Assembly (NCBI RefSeq): GCF_901538265.1
Contig: NZ_LR593886.1
Span: 4,175,738-4,239,737 of the forward strand
Source: Gemmata massiliana
GTDB lineage: Bacteria > Planctomycetota > Planctomycetia > Gemmatales > Gemmataceae
Direction: 5' to 3'
Length of the DNA: 64,000 nucleotides
Positions 33,069 to 41,404 of this stretch are shown piece by piece. Position numbers and translations under genes: made by a program. Within the stretch, counting starts at the first letter, position 1, and each line of letters starts with the position of its first letter. The notes below the pieces were generated by a model. That model saw only the letters and a program-made list of their open reading frames with translations. It made no database searches and was not told the DNA's origin.

Positions 33069-34487
33069 ATGAGCACACCTCCTCCGCTCCCGTCGTCCGA
33101 TCCGCCCCCGCTGCCTCCTGCGACCAAACCGCAGGTGGACAAAGAACCGACGGTTTCGAGCGCGCCCCCGAAGGGCAAGCTCTTTCCGTGCTTGAACTGC
33201 GGGGCGAAAGTCGAGTTCGACCCGCGCGCTCGCGCGCTCAAGTGCCCGTACTGCGGTCACACGTCGGATGTCGAAGAGGGCGGCGCGGAGGTCGAGGAGC
33301 GCGACTTCAACGAGTACGCCAGCAAGCTCGTGAAGGGCAACGTCGGCGGGATCGCGGGGCGCTCCACGCAGACGAAGTGCAGCGGATGCGGGGCGCTGGT
33401 GCTCCTCGAAGATAAAGTCGTCACGGACATTTGTCCGTTTTGCAGCACGCACCTCGAGAACAAGCCCGAAGTCGTGGAGGGAATGCTCCCGCCAGAGTCG
33501 GTGATCCCGTTCGCGGTGGACTTAAGGGGCGCCCGAGAATCGTTCGACAAATGGCTCCATGGGCTCTGGTTCGCGCCAACGGAACTGAAGAAACTCGCGA
33601 ACCTCGGCCAACTCGCCGGCGTGTACCTGCCGTACTGGACCTACGACACGATGACGTACACGAAGTACCGCGGGATGCGCGGCGACGACTACCAGGAAAC
33701 GGAGTATTACACCGAGAAGGATAATAACGGGAACGAGGTCGAGCGCAGTCGCACGGTGACGAAAACGAACTGGTACCCGGTTACGGGTGAGGTGCAGCAC
33801 TTCTTCGACGACGTGCTCGTGTGCGGCTCGAAGAGTATCCCCGCGCACCTCATTAGCGGGCTGGAACCGTGGGACACGGGGGAACTCGAACCCTTTCAGG
33901 ATTCGTTCCTCGCGGGTTTGAAGACGGAACGATACGCGGTGGATCTGAAAGACGGCCTCGTAGTTGCGAAGGAGGTGATGCAGCCGAAGATCCGTCACCT
34001 CATCGTGCAGGACATCGGCGGCGACCACCAGCGCATCGAAATGACCGACACGCGGTACCTCGGTATCACGTTCAAGCACTGTCTACTCCCCGTGTGGCTG
34101 GCGAACTATCACTACCAGGAGAAGTTGTTCCAGATCCTAATCAACGGGCGCACGGGTAAGGTGTCTGGCGAGCGGCCGTGGAGCTTCTGGAAGATCTTCC
34201 GGCTCATCGCAGCTATTTTGATCGTCATGGGGGTGATTGCCGCCGTGGTGATGGCGGCATCGAAGAAGGGCGGGAGTGAACCCGCGCCGAAGGCTCCCCA
34301 AAACCGGAAGGCGGCGCTGGGAGTTGCGCCGCCCGCATTTGCATCCGTTGATGCACGCACCGGGCACCAAAGTTTACCAAGTCCGAGGAGGCGACATGGC
34401 GGGGCGGATCGGGATGCGAACGGGCGAGGCACTGGTCGAGGGCGACAAGGACTACCTCTGCGCCGACGCACCCCCTTCGGCCCGTAA
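33069..34487 (+). CDS. zinc-ribbon protein with C-terminal membrane helix; displaced C-terminus
   Basis: 472 residues from ATG 33069. A Pro-rich leader is followed by two zinc ribbons: CLNCGAKVEFDPRARALKCP then YCGH, and CSGCGALVLLEDKVVTDICP then FC. The middle region has LANLGQLAGVYLPYWTYDTM, a DUF-like beta domain with TKTNWYPVTGEVQHFFDDVL, and LPVWLANYHYQEKLFQILIN. A membrane helix (IAAILIVMGVIAAVVMAA) follows. Partner of the SPFH protein upstream. After KKGGSEPAPKAP the translation becomes basic and unnatural and overlaps the 3' end of the opposite-strand recombinase by 36 bases; the original end was probably altered by integration of the element at about 34.3-34.5 kb. Confidence 0.82.
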   Translation: MSTPPPLPSSDPPPLPPATKPQVDKEPTVSSAPPKGKLFPCLNCGAKVEFDPRARALKCPYCGHTSDVEEGGAEVEERDFNEYASKLVKGNVGGIAGRSTQTKCSGCGALVLLEDKVVTDICPFCSTHLENKPEVVEGMLPPESVIPFAVDLRGARESFDKWLHGLWFAPTELKKLANLGQLAGVYLPYWTYDTMTYTKYRGMRGDDYQETEYYTEKDNNGNEVERSRTVTKTNWYPVTGEVQHFFDDVLVCGSKSIPAHLISGLEPWDTGELEPFQDSFLAGLKTERYAVDLKDGLVVAKEVMQPKIRHLIVQDIGGDHQRIEMTDTRYLGITFKHCLLPVWLANYHYQEKLFQILINGRTGKVSGERPWSFWKIFRLIAAILIVMGVIAAVVMAASKKGGSEPAPKAPQNRKAALGVAPPAFASVDARTGHQSLPSPRRRHGGADRDANGRGTGRGRQGLPLRRRTPFGP

Positions 34488-36401
34488 CTCTCGCCCCTCT
34501 CCCAGGAGAGGTTCGAAGAACGCCGACACGAGACGGCTGCGGTCCTGACCCTGCGGGCGGGCCTTCTGCCGCTTCGTCTGCTTCTTCTTCGGCTGTGATT
34601 GATAGTGCTCGAACGAACAGACGATCCGGGCCAGTACCCGCGAAAGTGCCTGGGCCTTCGCCCGCTGGTTCTGCCCGCGGCACGCCTCCCCCGCTGCCCG
34701 CACCCGCCCTGCTGCGGCCACCATCTCCGTCCGAAGCTCCGACAGCTTCTCATCCATCGGACGCAGCCGCTCCTCCAGGGCCGCGATGTCGGCCTCCAGC
34801 ACCTCCAGCTTCGCTCGCACCACCTCCCTGGCTCGCTGGGGCAGTTCCAGGTAGCTCTCCGTGGCCTGCTCGTACTTCATCTGTAGGGCCTTCAGGGCTG
34901 CCCGCTCCTTCGATTGGTGGGTTGGTGCGTGTTGCCGGAACGCCTCAGCGAGAGACGGGGCGGCCCACACGCCTCCCTCCGGGTTCGGCACGCCCCACTT
35001 CTTCATCGTGCGCCACACCGCCGTGATCAGCCGACAGTAGTCCTGCTGCGTCCGGTCCGCCCGCTTCTCAAACTCCGTCAGGTCCGGTTCCGCGTCCAGG
35101 ACTTCCGCCAGCTTCTGTTGCGTGTCGGCCAGCCACTTCTCGACCAGCGGGGTGATCTCCGAGTGTTTGACCCGGTGCATCCGGCACCCGTTCTTGTTTC
35201 GTTCCCCGAATTGCCGGAATGAGGAACAGACGTAGGAGTAGGGGTCGGCCTTGTGGTTGGGTTGCGCCCATCCGGCCATCTTCCGGCCGCACATCGAGCA
35301 GTAGAGGAATTCCGCGAGCCACAGCTCCGGGGATTTGGCCGATCGGCACTGCTTTGGCTTGTGAGCGATCTTCGCCTGGACCGTATCCCACGTGTCGCGG
35401 TCGATCAGGCCCTCGCCCCACTGATCGGGGTAGATGTGGTCCGCTTGCGTGTGGACGCGGTAGCTGACGGCCCTCCCGCCCTTCCGCTTGACGGCCTCGA
35501 TTTGCCCGCCCCTGAACTCGCAGAACCGACCTTGGCTCTGCTTGTTGCTGACAGTCCTGCCGACCAGTGCGGCCGGGTTCCTCAAAATCCGGATGACCCG
35601 ATCGGTGTACCACGTTTCCGCGTAAATCGGGGAATACCCGAGGTCACCCAGCCGCTTGGCGATGCCCCCATAACTGATGCTTTCCGTCGCGAACCACCGG
35701 AAGATTAGCTTGACGGCCTCGACTTGCTTCGGGTCGCGGGCGGGCACCAGCACGAGTGAGTCGCCCTGGTCGCGGGCGGGGAAGTTCTTCTTGCCGTCAT
35801 AAGCCTGTTCGGTGCCGTCAGGATTGATCTTCACCCGCTTATAGTGGCCGAGGTACCTGAGCCGCCATTTTTCCTTTCCGTCCTCCCCGACGCACATGTA
35901 ATCATAGCCGTAGGGCGGGTAGCCGCCGGGGGTCTTCCCGTTCTTCACGGCCTCTATAAGTCCCTCGACCGCTCGCTTGCCACGGGCGGCTTGCTCGTCC
36001 TGGGAGCGAGCGGATTTGACGGCCCCGACGACCCCGGTGGCGAGGTCGTCGCCGGTGAGGTGCCCTTCGGTGGTGCTCCACAGTTCGCAGTCGTTGTCGC
36101 GGAGGTCGCACGCAAACTTGCCGAATTCGTAGTGGTCGCGGACTCCGAACCGATCCATTGAGTCAACGATGATCCAGTCGAGGCAGCCGGTCGCGACCCG
36201 CGACATCATCAGTTGGAATTCCCGCCGTTTGTAAGCGAGGTCACGGCTTCCCACGTCCTCGTACCAGCACTCGACCTGAAGACCGTGGCGGGCGAGCCAA
36301 CGTTGGATGTTGGCCTTTTGGGTGGCGGTATCCTGCTTGTCACCGCTGATACGCAGGTAGGCGACGCCGCGGGAGCCGTGTGGGGCGGAAGGGGTGGTCA
36401 T
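34452..36401 (-). CDS. large serine recombinase (integrase) with zinc ribbon and coiled coil
   Basis: 649 residues from ATG 36401, with AAGGAG seven bases upstream. The N-terminal resolvase domain (about 10-160) has the catalytic Ser19 in VAYLRISGDKQD and the region DWIIVDSMDRFGVRDHYEFG. The recombinase domain (about 180-330) includes GGYPPYGYDY and AVKLIFRWFATESISYGGIA. A zinc ribbon (LYCSMCGRKMAGW with later cysteines) and a coiled coil (RAALKALQMKYEQATESYLE; EVLEADIAALEERLRPMDEK) follow. Large serine recombinases integrate and excise phages and other elements at att sites. It lies at the left edge of an element that also carries DNA polymerase and primase genes, and is probably its integrase. 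Confidence 0.93.
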   Translation of the reverse strand: MTTPSAPHGSRGVAYLRISGDKQDTATQKANIQRWLARHGLQVECWYEDVGSRDLAYKRREFQLMMSRVATGCLDWIIVDSMDRFGVRDHYEFGKFACDLRDNDCELWSTTEGHLTGDDLATGVVGAVKSARSQDEQAARGKRAVEGLIEAVKNGKTPGGYPPYGYDYMCVGEDGKEKWRLRYLGHYKRVKINPDGTEQAYDGKKNFPARDQGDSLVLVPARDPKQVEAVKLIFRWFATESISYGGIAKRLGDLGYSPIYAETWYTDRVIRILRNPAALVGRTVSNKQSQGRFCEFRGGQIEAVKRKGGRAVSYRVHTQADHIYPDQWGEGLIDRDTWDTVQAKIAHKPKQCRSAKSPELWLAEFLYCSMCGRKMAGWAQPNHKADPYSYVCSSFRQFGERNKNGCRMHRVKHSEITPLVEKWLADTQQKLAEVLDAEPDLTEFEKRADRTQQDYCRLITAVWRTMKKWGVPNPEGGVWAAPSLAEAFRQHAPTHQSKERAALKALQMKYEQATESYLELPQRAREVVRAKLEVLEADIAALEERLRPMDEKLSELRTEMVAAAGRVRAAGEACRGQNQRAKAQALSRVLARIVCSFEHYQSQPKKKQTKRQKARPQGQDRSRLVSAFFEPLLGEGRELRAEGGASAQR

Positions 36402-36501
36402 TGTGTACTCCTTGTGGGTTTGACACTTCACTCTATCCGGGGTGCCAAACGCCACCCGGGAATGGCGAGGGGCCGGGTTGCCCCGGCCCTCTGGCGTCGC
36501 G

Positions 36502-37041
36502 TCACTTCTTTTCCAGCCGCCGCTTCGCTGCCGCGTTCCGTTTCGCGTCCGCGGTGCAGGTCGCACAGAATCGCACTTGAAACAGGTCGGAGGTGGCCAC
36601 CACCCGCTCCGCGGAGCAATGGCAGACCAGTATGATTGTGGCCTTCTTGCCGTACCCCTCACGCCCGCCTGCCCCCCGCCAGGAACCGGCCAGGATGCTC
36701 CGGTCGGGGTAGCGTTCGCAGATGGCCTGCTCCTCCGTCCCCCGCTCGATTGCGGGTGCGGCGGGGGCTTCCTCCGTAATCTTCTTGGTGGTCTTCCGGC
36801 CCTTCTTTACGGTCTTCGGGGCTATGCCGTTCATTTCGTCCGCGTAGGGTTGTTGGCAATTGTCGCACGTGCCCTTGTAACTGGTGGTCATGCGTCCCTT
36901 TCGACCGGAGATGTAGTCGTAGGCCACCCAGCATGTAGCCGGTTCCTTGCACCGCACGCACTTGATGCGAGCGGCCGGGGTGGTGGGGATGCCGGTCGCC
37001 CAGCTCGTGCGGACCGCGGGGCGGTAGTTCGAGCTTGCCAT
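36502..37041 (-). CDS. cysteine-rich protein of the mobile element, unknown
   Basis: 179 residues from ATG 37041. Its start overlaps the stop of the upstream gene (TAATG), so they form an operon. The cysteines form pairs CVRC (about residue 28), CDNC (about 58), CHC and CATC, suggesting zinc fingers at both ends. The middle is rich in Lys, Thr and Ala (KTVKKGRKTTKKITEEAPAA) and the C-terminus is basic (KRNAAAKRRLEKK). DNA or RNA binding is likely. It sits 100 bases upstream of the recombinase on the same strand and could be a recombination directionality factor, which is speculation. Confidence 0.55.
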   Translation of the reverse strand: MASSNYRPAVRTSWATGIPTTPAARIKCVRCKEPATCWVAYDYISGRKGRMTTSYKGTCDNCQQPYADEMNGIAPKTVKKGRKTTKKITEEAPAAPAIERGTEEQAICERYPDRSILAGSWRGAGGREGYGKKATIILVCHCSAERVVATSDLFQVRFCATCTADAKRNAAAKRRLEKK

Positions 37042-37328
37042 TATTCGGCCTCCGCTTCTTCGGCGTCGATCTCGTCGAGCTCCACGTCGGCCATCGGGAA
37101 TTCCTTGCCGATTTCATAGATGCGGCCGATGAGTGGGTACTCGATTCCGGCCGGCACCACGTAGCGGCGGCCGTCCCGCGTATCGACCCAGATCGCGAGC
37201 CCCTCGTCGTTGGCCTCGCCGTCACGCGACCGCTCGTCCAAACGGGCGAGTGCCTCTTCGGGCGAGTTTCCCGTCACGACCAGTTCCGCGACCATCGTCT
37301 CGGGGCTGTCCAGTGTCGCGATCCACAT
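37041..37328 (-). CDS. small acidic protein of the mobile element, unknown
   Basis: 95 residues from ATG 37328. The N-terminus reads MWIATLDSPETMVAELVVTG and the end is strongly acidic (VELDEIDAEEAEAE). The middle, SRDGEANDEGLAIWVDTRDG, suggests an alternating alpha/beta fold. It is the first gene after a good promoter at 37373-37401 and is coupled to the cysteine-rich gene that follows. No family recognised. Confidence 0.55.
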   Translation of the reverse strand: MWIATLDSPETMVAELVVTGNSPEEALARLDERSRDGEANDEGLAIWVDTRDGRRYVVPAGIEYPLIGRIYEIGKEFPMADVELDEIDAEEAEAE

Positions 37329-37372
37329 TTCCCTGTCTCCTGTCAGGGGGGATAATTCCTACCACTGATATT

Positions 37373-37401
37373 ATTTTATCGGTAAGAATGATTCCTTGCA
37401 A
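37373..37401 (-). promoter_or_regulatory. sigma-70-like promoter for the 37328 gene pair
   Basis: On the minus strand TTGCAA (37396-37401) and TAAAAT (37373-37378) are 17 bases apart, in AT-rich sequence about 45 bases before the start at 37328. A small inverted repeat (AGTTTA...TAAACT, 37401-37418) abuts the -35 box and could be an operator. Confidence 0.6.
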
Positions 37402-37461
37402 GTTTAGTCGTTTAAACTTGATACCGAGTGCAACGAAGAGTATGACGACGTGAAACGGAAC

Positions 37462-37498
37462 GGGCCGCGGCACTTCCCAGAAGGGTGTGCCACGGCCC
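37462..37498 (-). terminator. hairpin downstream of the polymerase/HTH operon
   Basis: 12-bp arms with one mismatch (37462-37473 and 37487-37498) and a 13-base loop, placed just after the stop of the minus-strand HTH gene at 37519. GTTCCGTTT follows in the transcript; there is no strict T run. Confidence 0.55.
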
Positions 37499-37518
37499 TG
37501 CTTGCGAAATCGTTGAGT

Positions 37519-37842
37519 TCAGCGCGGGAGGGGCAGCTCGGACTCGGGCGTGACTTGTACAGCGGGCAGGAAAGCGACGACGAGTTTGCCGTAGCGCCCT
37601 TGGCGGCGCACGTGCCCGGCGCGGATCAGGTCCGCGAGCGCGCCCTTCACGGTGCGCTCACTGAGACCGGTGCGACCCGCAATGTCACGGATCGATAACC
37701 GGGCCTCCTTGCCCCCGTAGCGACACGAAGTAGTGAGAATGGTAAACAGAACCTGCCACCGAGAAGCCGGCCGCAAACGTAACCGTTGCACCCGCTCCAC
37801 GACGGACCAGGGAACCCAGGCACCGTATTCACGCAGGTTCAA
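37519..37842 (-). CDS. winged-helix DNA-binding protein of the mobile element
   Basis: 107 residues if TTG 37842 is used. It overlaps the last codons of the DNA polymerase gene and has GGGAG about ten bases upstream; longer frames run inside the polymerase gene. The centre, LSIRDIAGRTGLSERTVKGA then LADLIRAGHVRRQGRYGKL, is a clear helix-turn-helix with wing, of the MarR/DnaD/replication-protein type. The N-terminal LNLREYGAWVPWSVVERVQR is amphipathic. It probably regulates the element or helps replication initiation. Confidence 0.72.
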   Translation of the reverse strand: MNLREYGAWVPWSVVERVQRLRLRPASRWQVLFTILTTSCRYGGKEARLSIRDIAGRTGLSERTVKGALADLIRAGHVRRQGRYGKLVVAFLPAVQVTPESELPLPR

Positions 37843-39568
37843 TTTCTGGTAACTCCCGAGGCAGGACGGACCGAATAAAATCCCAAGCTTTCTTGCCCTT
37901 CTTGTCCTCAAAACAATCGCGGTAAACCGCAATATCCAGTTTCAACTGAAAACCGTTCAGTAGCGTGTCGCACGTGACTCGTCGCGCATGTCCCACAGCC
38001 GCGCGCAATTGCTCCAGCTGACCTTTGCGACAGCTCAAAAGCCACCCGTCGTGTACGATCGCGAGTATTTGGACGTTCTGCCGGTCCAGCACCAGTGTCA
38101 TCACCCTCATTACGTCCGCGGCGCCCGCCTGAACCGGGAAATTGGCCCACGTCCGCCATTTCGTACCCGGCTCCACATGCGCTTTCCACCCGCAACGGGT
38201 ATGGATCGTCCGCCGCTGGACCGCGGTTGCGACAACTCGTTTGGACCATTCATGATACTTTCTGAATAACGATTCATGCTGCCGTAACAGCAATTTCGAC
38301 TCGTACAGGTCTATACCCAACCGGTCAGCTATCCCATACGGGGTCTGGGCATACAAGACTGCCAGATTCACCGTTTTATACTGGTCGCGGATATCGCCGT
38401 GCGTATCCTTGGTTGCCGTGGCTGGGGCGGCGCCAGCGCGTACCGCGAACGCCAAATGCGGGTCGTCCGCGGCATACATCGACTGCATCGCTTCGTCACC
38501 GGATAGAGCGGCGGCAATGCCGATCTCTTCGGCCGCAAAATCGGCGTAGACGAGCACATGATCCGGACTTGCCGGAGTGATCAACCACCTGAGCCATTTG
38601 GGTCCGCTGAAAATAAATTGGCTGGGTTGATTCCTCCCCGTCACCGATCTAAAAGGCATTGTGCTGTAGTAATGTCGTCTGGTTACTCCATCGACGAGCA
38701 TTACGTGATCCATGATCGACCGCAGCGATTTTCGGGTTTGCCTGAGCTCTTCGATGAAGGGGTGCCGCTTCTCCATTGCTTCCAATGTGTCGTCGTCCAG
38801 TGGGTCGTACCAACCGTTCTTCCCCAGCGATTGTGGCCATGCGATTTTTTGAGCGCGGAGCCAGCCGAAAAATGCCCCGCAATCGAACGTCCCATCGTGG
38901 CGGTAAACCCGGGCGGTACGGTTGAGCTTGTCCCGGAGGGCCTCAGCGATGTGCTCGCGTCCGTTCCAAATCCGCACAAGTGCCGCCGTGTCGATAGGGA
39001 TACCACGCAGTTCCATCCGTGCTACCGCGCGCAGGTACTCGCACCAGTGCTGCATCGTGGCGGGGTCCAGCCGATCGACGAGCCGCGCATAGAGAGCCGC
39101 GGTTGCCCTCACGTCCGCCATGCAGTATTCGGCAATAGCCGGCTCGTCCTCGGGTGCAAACTGCAGGTTGAGGATTGCCTCACGCATTTCGTTTTTATTG
39201 GGTGGGATCAGGTCCGCGAGCCCGCTGGCGCCGAGCGCATCCACGAGCGCGGCCGACAGGTAGCCGGACCGGTTTGCAGCGACCCGATACCCGACCATCG
39301 TGTCCCACCACTTTTCGGGGGGCTGCAGACCCACTCGCAGCAAATACTTCATTTCGGCGGTTGCCGAGTGCGCCACCCAATATGCGTCACGATACCGCAC
39401 CAGGAATTCGGCGAGCCGGTGGCGATCGCGAGCCCAGAACACGTGGCACTCGCCCCCGAGTACCTGGGCGCACAACACCACCGGCATGAACGCCGACTCG
39501 CAGCCGATCCGGCGGTCAGTGTAACCCCATTCACTGTCGATGACGATTACCGGATCGGATGTTGGCAT
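37829..39568 (-). CDS. family A DNA polymerase (PolA-like) of the mobile element
   Basis: 579 residues from ATG 39568, overlapping the stop of the upstream gene (TAATG). The N-terminal part is a 3'-5' exonuclease-like domain with D11 and E13 (VIVIDSEWGY), later AEYCMADVRATAALYARLVD. The polymerase domain has motif A (VYADFAAEEIGIAAALSGDE), motif B (KTVNLAVLYAQTPYGIADRL), NFPVQAGAADVMRVM, and motif C as VHDGWLL, where most family members have HDE. There is no 5'-3' exonuclease domain. This is the size and layout of phage or plasmid replicative polymerases, not host Pol I (about 900 residues). With the primase-polymerase at 41405 it would form a private replication module. Confidence 0.9.
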   Translation of the reverse strand: MPTSDPVIVIDSEWGYTDRRIGCESAFMPVVLCAQVLGGECHVFWARDRHRLAEFLVRYRDAYWVAHSATAEMKYLLRVGLQPPEKWWDTMVGYRVAANRSGYLSAALVDALGASGLADLIPPNKNEMREAILNLQFAPEDEPAIAEYCMADVRATAALYARLVDRLDPATMQHWCEYLRAVARMELRGIPIDTAALVRIWNGREHIAEALRDKLNRTARVYRHDGTFDCGAFFGWLRAQKIAWPQSLGKNGWYDPLDDDTLEAMEKRHPFIEELRQTRKSLRSIMDHVMLVDGVTRRHYYSTMPFRSVTGRNQPSQFIFSGPKWLRWLITPASPDHVLVYADFAAEEIGIAAALSGDEAMQSMYAADDPHLAFAVRAGAAPATATKDTHGDIRDQYKTVNLAVLYAQTPYGIADRLGIDLYESKLLLRQHESLFRKYHEWSKRVVATAVQRRTIHTRCGWKAHVEPGTKWRTWANFPVQAGAADVMRVMTLVLDRQNVQILAIVHDGWLLSCRKGQLEQLRAAVGHARRVTCDTLLNGFQLKLDIAVYRDCFEDKKGKKAWDFIRSVLPRELPEIEPA

Positions 39569-40215
39569 TAGCGCACCGGGCGTCCGGCGGTGATGGTGGC
39601 AATAATCGGGTGCTGGTTGTCGAGCACGTACCTCTTGGTACCGAGGGCGTCGGCGAGGAGCCGCCCGGTCGACTCCTCGGGCCAGGCTGGTAACGCACCC
39701 GGGAGGTCGAGTTCGTTGATATCCCAGTAACCGTCGGCCGCGGCGATGTTCACTTGGTGCCCCCGGTGCCACTCGGGCGACTTATTGAGCAGCACCATCA
39801 TGGTGTCGGTCCATCGGCTCTTCCCCCGTGCGGCGATGGGCGTGCAGAAGAGGTCGTGGCGTTCGCGGCTCCAAGAGAAATAGGGGATGACACGGAAGAG
39901 GCGGAGCTTGTGCGCCACGCGGGCTTGCAGGGCCGGGGCGAAATAGTAGTGTTCGACGTCGTACTCGGTGCCCTGTATCCGATGCTTGTGCATCATCACG
40001 TCCAGTGCCGCCTCGATGTTCATCGTCAACCATTCGTCGCCCATCGGTTTGCACAGCGATGGCAGCCCGTACCGGCCGCCCAGAGCCCGAGTGGTAAGCA
40101 GGTCGAGTGGCGGCCCACCAGTGATTTCGGGCAGCCCCCCGCCCCCCACCTCGATCGAGTCATTTCCTGCGGCCAGTGCTTCGACGGTGGGCGTGGCGGT
40201 GATTAATTCCGACAT
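39568..40215 (-). CDS. hypothetical protein preceding the DNA polymerase
   Basis: 215 residues. ATG 40215 is chosen because GGGGAG lies six bases upstream; ATG 40221 overlaps that site. The protein is soluble, with GRYGLPSLCKPMGDEWLTMN, FRVIPYFSWSRERHDLFCTP and VNIAAADGYWDINELDLPGA. Its stop overlaps the polymerase start, so the two are co-translated; a replication accessory role is inferred from this only. No family recognised. Confidence 0.6.
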   Translation of the reverse strand: MSELITATPTVEALAAGNDSIEVGGGGLPEITGGPPLDLLTTRALGGRYGLPSLCKPMGDEWLTMNIEAALDVMMHKHRIQGTEYDVEHYYFAPALQARVAHKLRLFRVIPYFSWSRERHDLFCTPIAARGKSRWTDTMMVLLNKSPEWHRGHQVNIAAADGYWDINELDLPGALPAWPEESTGRLLADALGTKRYVLDNQHPIIATITAGRPVR

Positions 40216-40393
40216 CTTCATCTCCCCTTTGCCCTCCCTTTGGGAGGGCGTTAACCGCGCCCCAAAAGGGAACGGGCGGCACACACCCGCACACGGGTGA
40301 TGCCTGAACTCGTTAGCGACGTGCTAGCGATGCGGGCAGTATCGCGGCCGACACAAAAGACTGGAATTCAATCGAGATAAGATTTGATAAGAG

Positions 40394-41086
40394 CTATCGA
40401 ATCAGAAGCGCCCAACCCCGTTCTCCGTCTTGATCACTTACCGTTAGATCCAGTGATTTCAACCGCTTGCGCAGCCAGCTAATCGCCTGTCGGATCGCTG
40501 TCAGGTCCGTGTACGGATCCCAACCTGGGATGTTGTCGCGCAGGTGCTGAACCGAGACACGCGACGGGAAAGCTCTCACGAGTTCACGGATAATCGGAAA
40601 TTCAACTCGGCCTAGTTTGAGCGGGTGCCCGTTCCTCGTGGCGGTATGCGCCGCGTCGTCCAATTGCAGCCCAATCGCAGGCGCATTGGCGATCACGACC
40701 GGCGCGACCGGGTAGCTGCCCGGCTTGAGAACCTCCCAACTCACCAGGTGTTGGTAGCGGCGCGCCCCCTCCGGCTCGGCGAACCGGCACGCGAGGCGCG
40801 GAATCAGCGCGGGATCGGCGGGCAGGGTGACGCGATCGTCAGCAAGGTACACGCCTGCATCGTCGATGAACCGGGCGCCGTCAGCGTCGCCGGACAGTAC
40901 CCAGACGACTGCCTCGAGCCGAGTACCCGACACGAGATCTGGCCCCTCAATCACGTAGGGGGTTGCGAGAGTCACTTTGGTTGCAACGAGCGACCGCCCC
41001 ACGGACGGCATTTCGAGAAGCCTGGCAGCGACCACCCACGAGAAATACCTCAGTGCTGGATCAAATTCGTACCGCGCGCGGCGCAT
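40394..41086 (-). CDS. winged-helix protein, candidate replication initiator or regulator
   Basis: 230 residues from ATG 41086. The N-terminal 140 residues form an alpha/beta domain without clear relatives (YVIEGPDLVSGTRLEAVVWV; PGSYPVAPVVIANAPAIGLQ). The C-terminal 85 residues look like an OmpR-type winged helix: LKLGRVEFPIIRELVRAFPS, then YTDLTAIRQAISWLRKRLKS and ERGWALLI. It reads away from the primase gene across a 318-base divergent gap containing a long inverted repeat, which it may bind. No receiver domain is present. Confidence 0.65.
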   Translation of the reverse strand: MRRARYEFDPALRYFSWVVAARLLEMPSVGRSLVATKVTLATPYVIEGPDLVSGTRLEAVVWVLSGDADGARFIDDAGVYLADDRVTLPADPALIPRLACRFAEPEGARRYQHLVSWEVLKPGSYPVAPVVIANAPAIGLQLDDAAHTATRNGHPLKLGRVEFPIIRELVRAFPSRVSVQHLRDNIPGWDPYTDLTAIRQAISWLRKRLKSLDLTVSDQDGERGWALLIR

Positions 41087-41404
41087 GGAACGGCCCGGAA
41101 TCGAGGTGCAAACTTACTTGCCCGTCGGAGGTGCACGCATCGTTGCCCCTCCCCTTGGTATTAGGTTTATGCGTTTCCCGGTCGGTCGCGGATGTGTTGT
41201 GGGTGATGCCGGTAGCGCCAACTCCCGGCAAAGATAACAAGCAACGACTGGGACCGACACCGCCAAGTGCCGGGCCACCAACAGATCACAGTCGAATTGT
41301 TAGTCGCATTAATGCGTGCGTGTCGTTGCTTCTAGTCCCGCCGGGATTAAAGGGTTTGGCGACCCTCCCGGCGGGACTAGTAATTTCCAGCAACGACGGT
41401 CACC
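41087..41404. promoter_or_regulatory. divergent gap of the element with nested inverted repeat (candidate origin/operator)
   Basis: No gene in 318 bases between the winged-helix gene and the primase gene. A perfect 15-bp inverted repeat (41332-41346 with 41366-41380, CTAGTCCCGCCGGGA) surrounds a 19-base AT-richer centre. A second, outer 7-bp repeat, CGTTGCT/AGCAACG (41324-41330, 41389-41395), encloses it. The position between primase and regulator suits a replication origin or a shared operator. Confidence 0.5.

Noticed and set aside
40200..41400. Iteron-like direct repeats expected for a replicon
   Set aside because: I looked for repeated 15-22-mers near the primase and found only inverted repeats.
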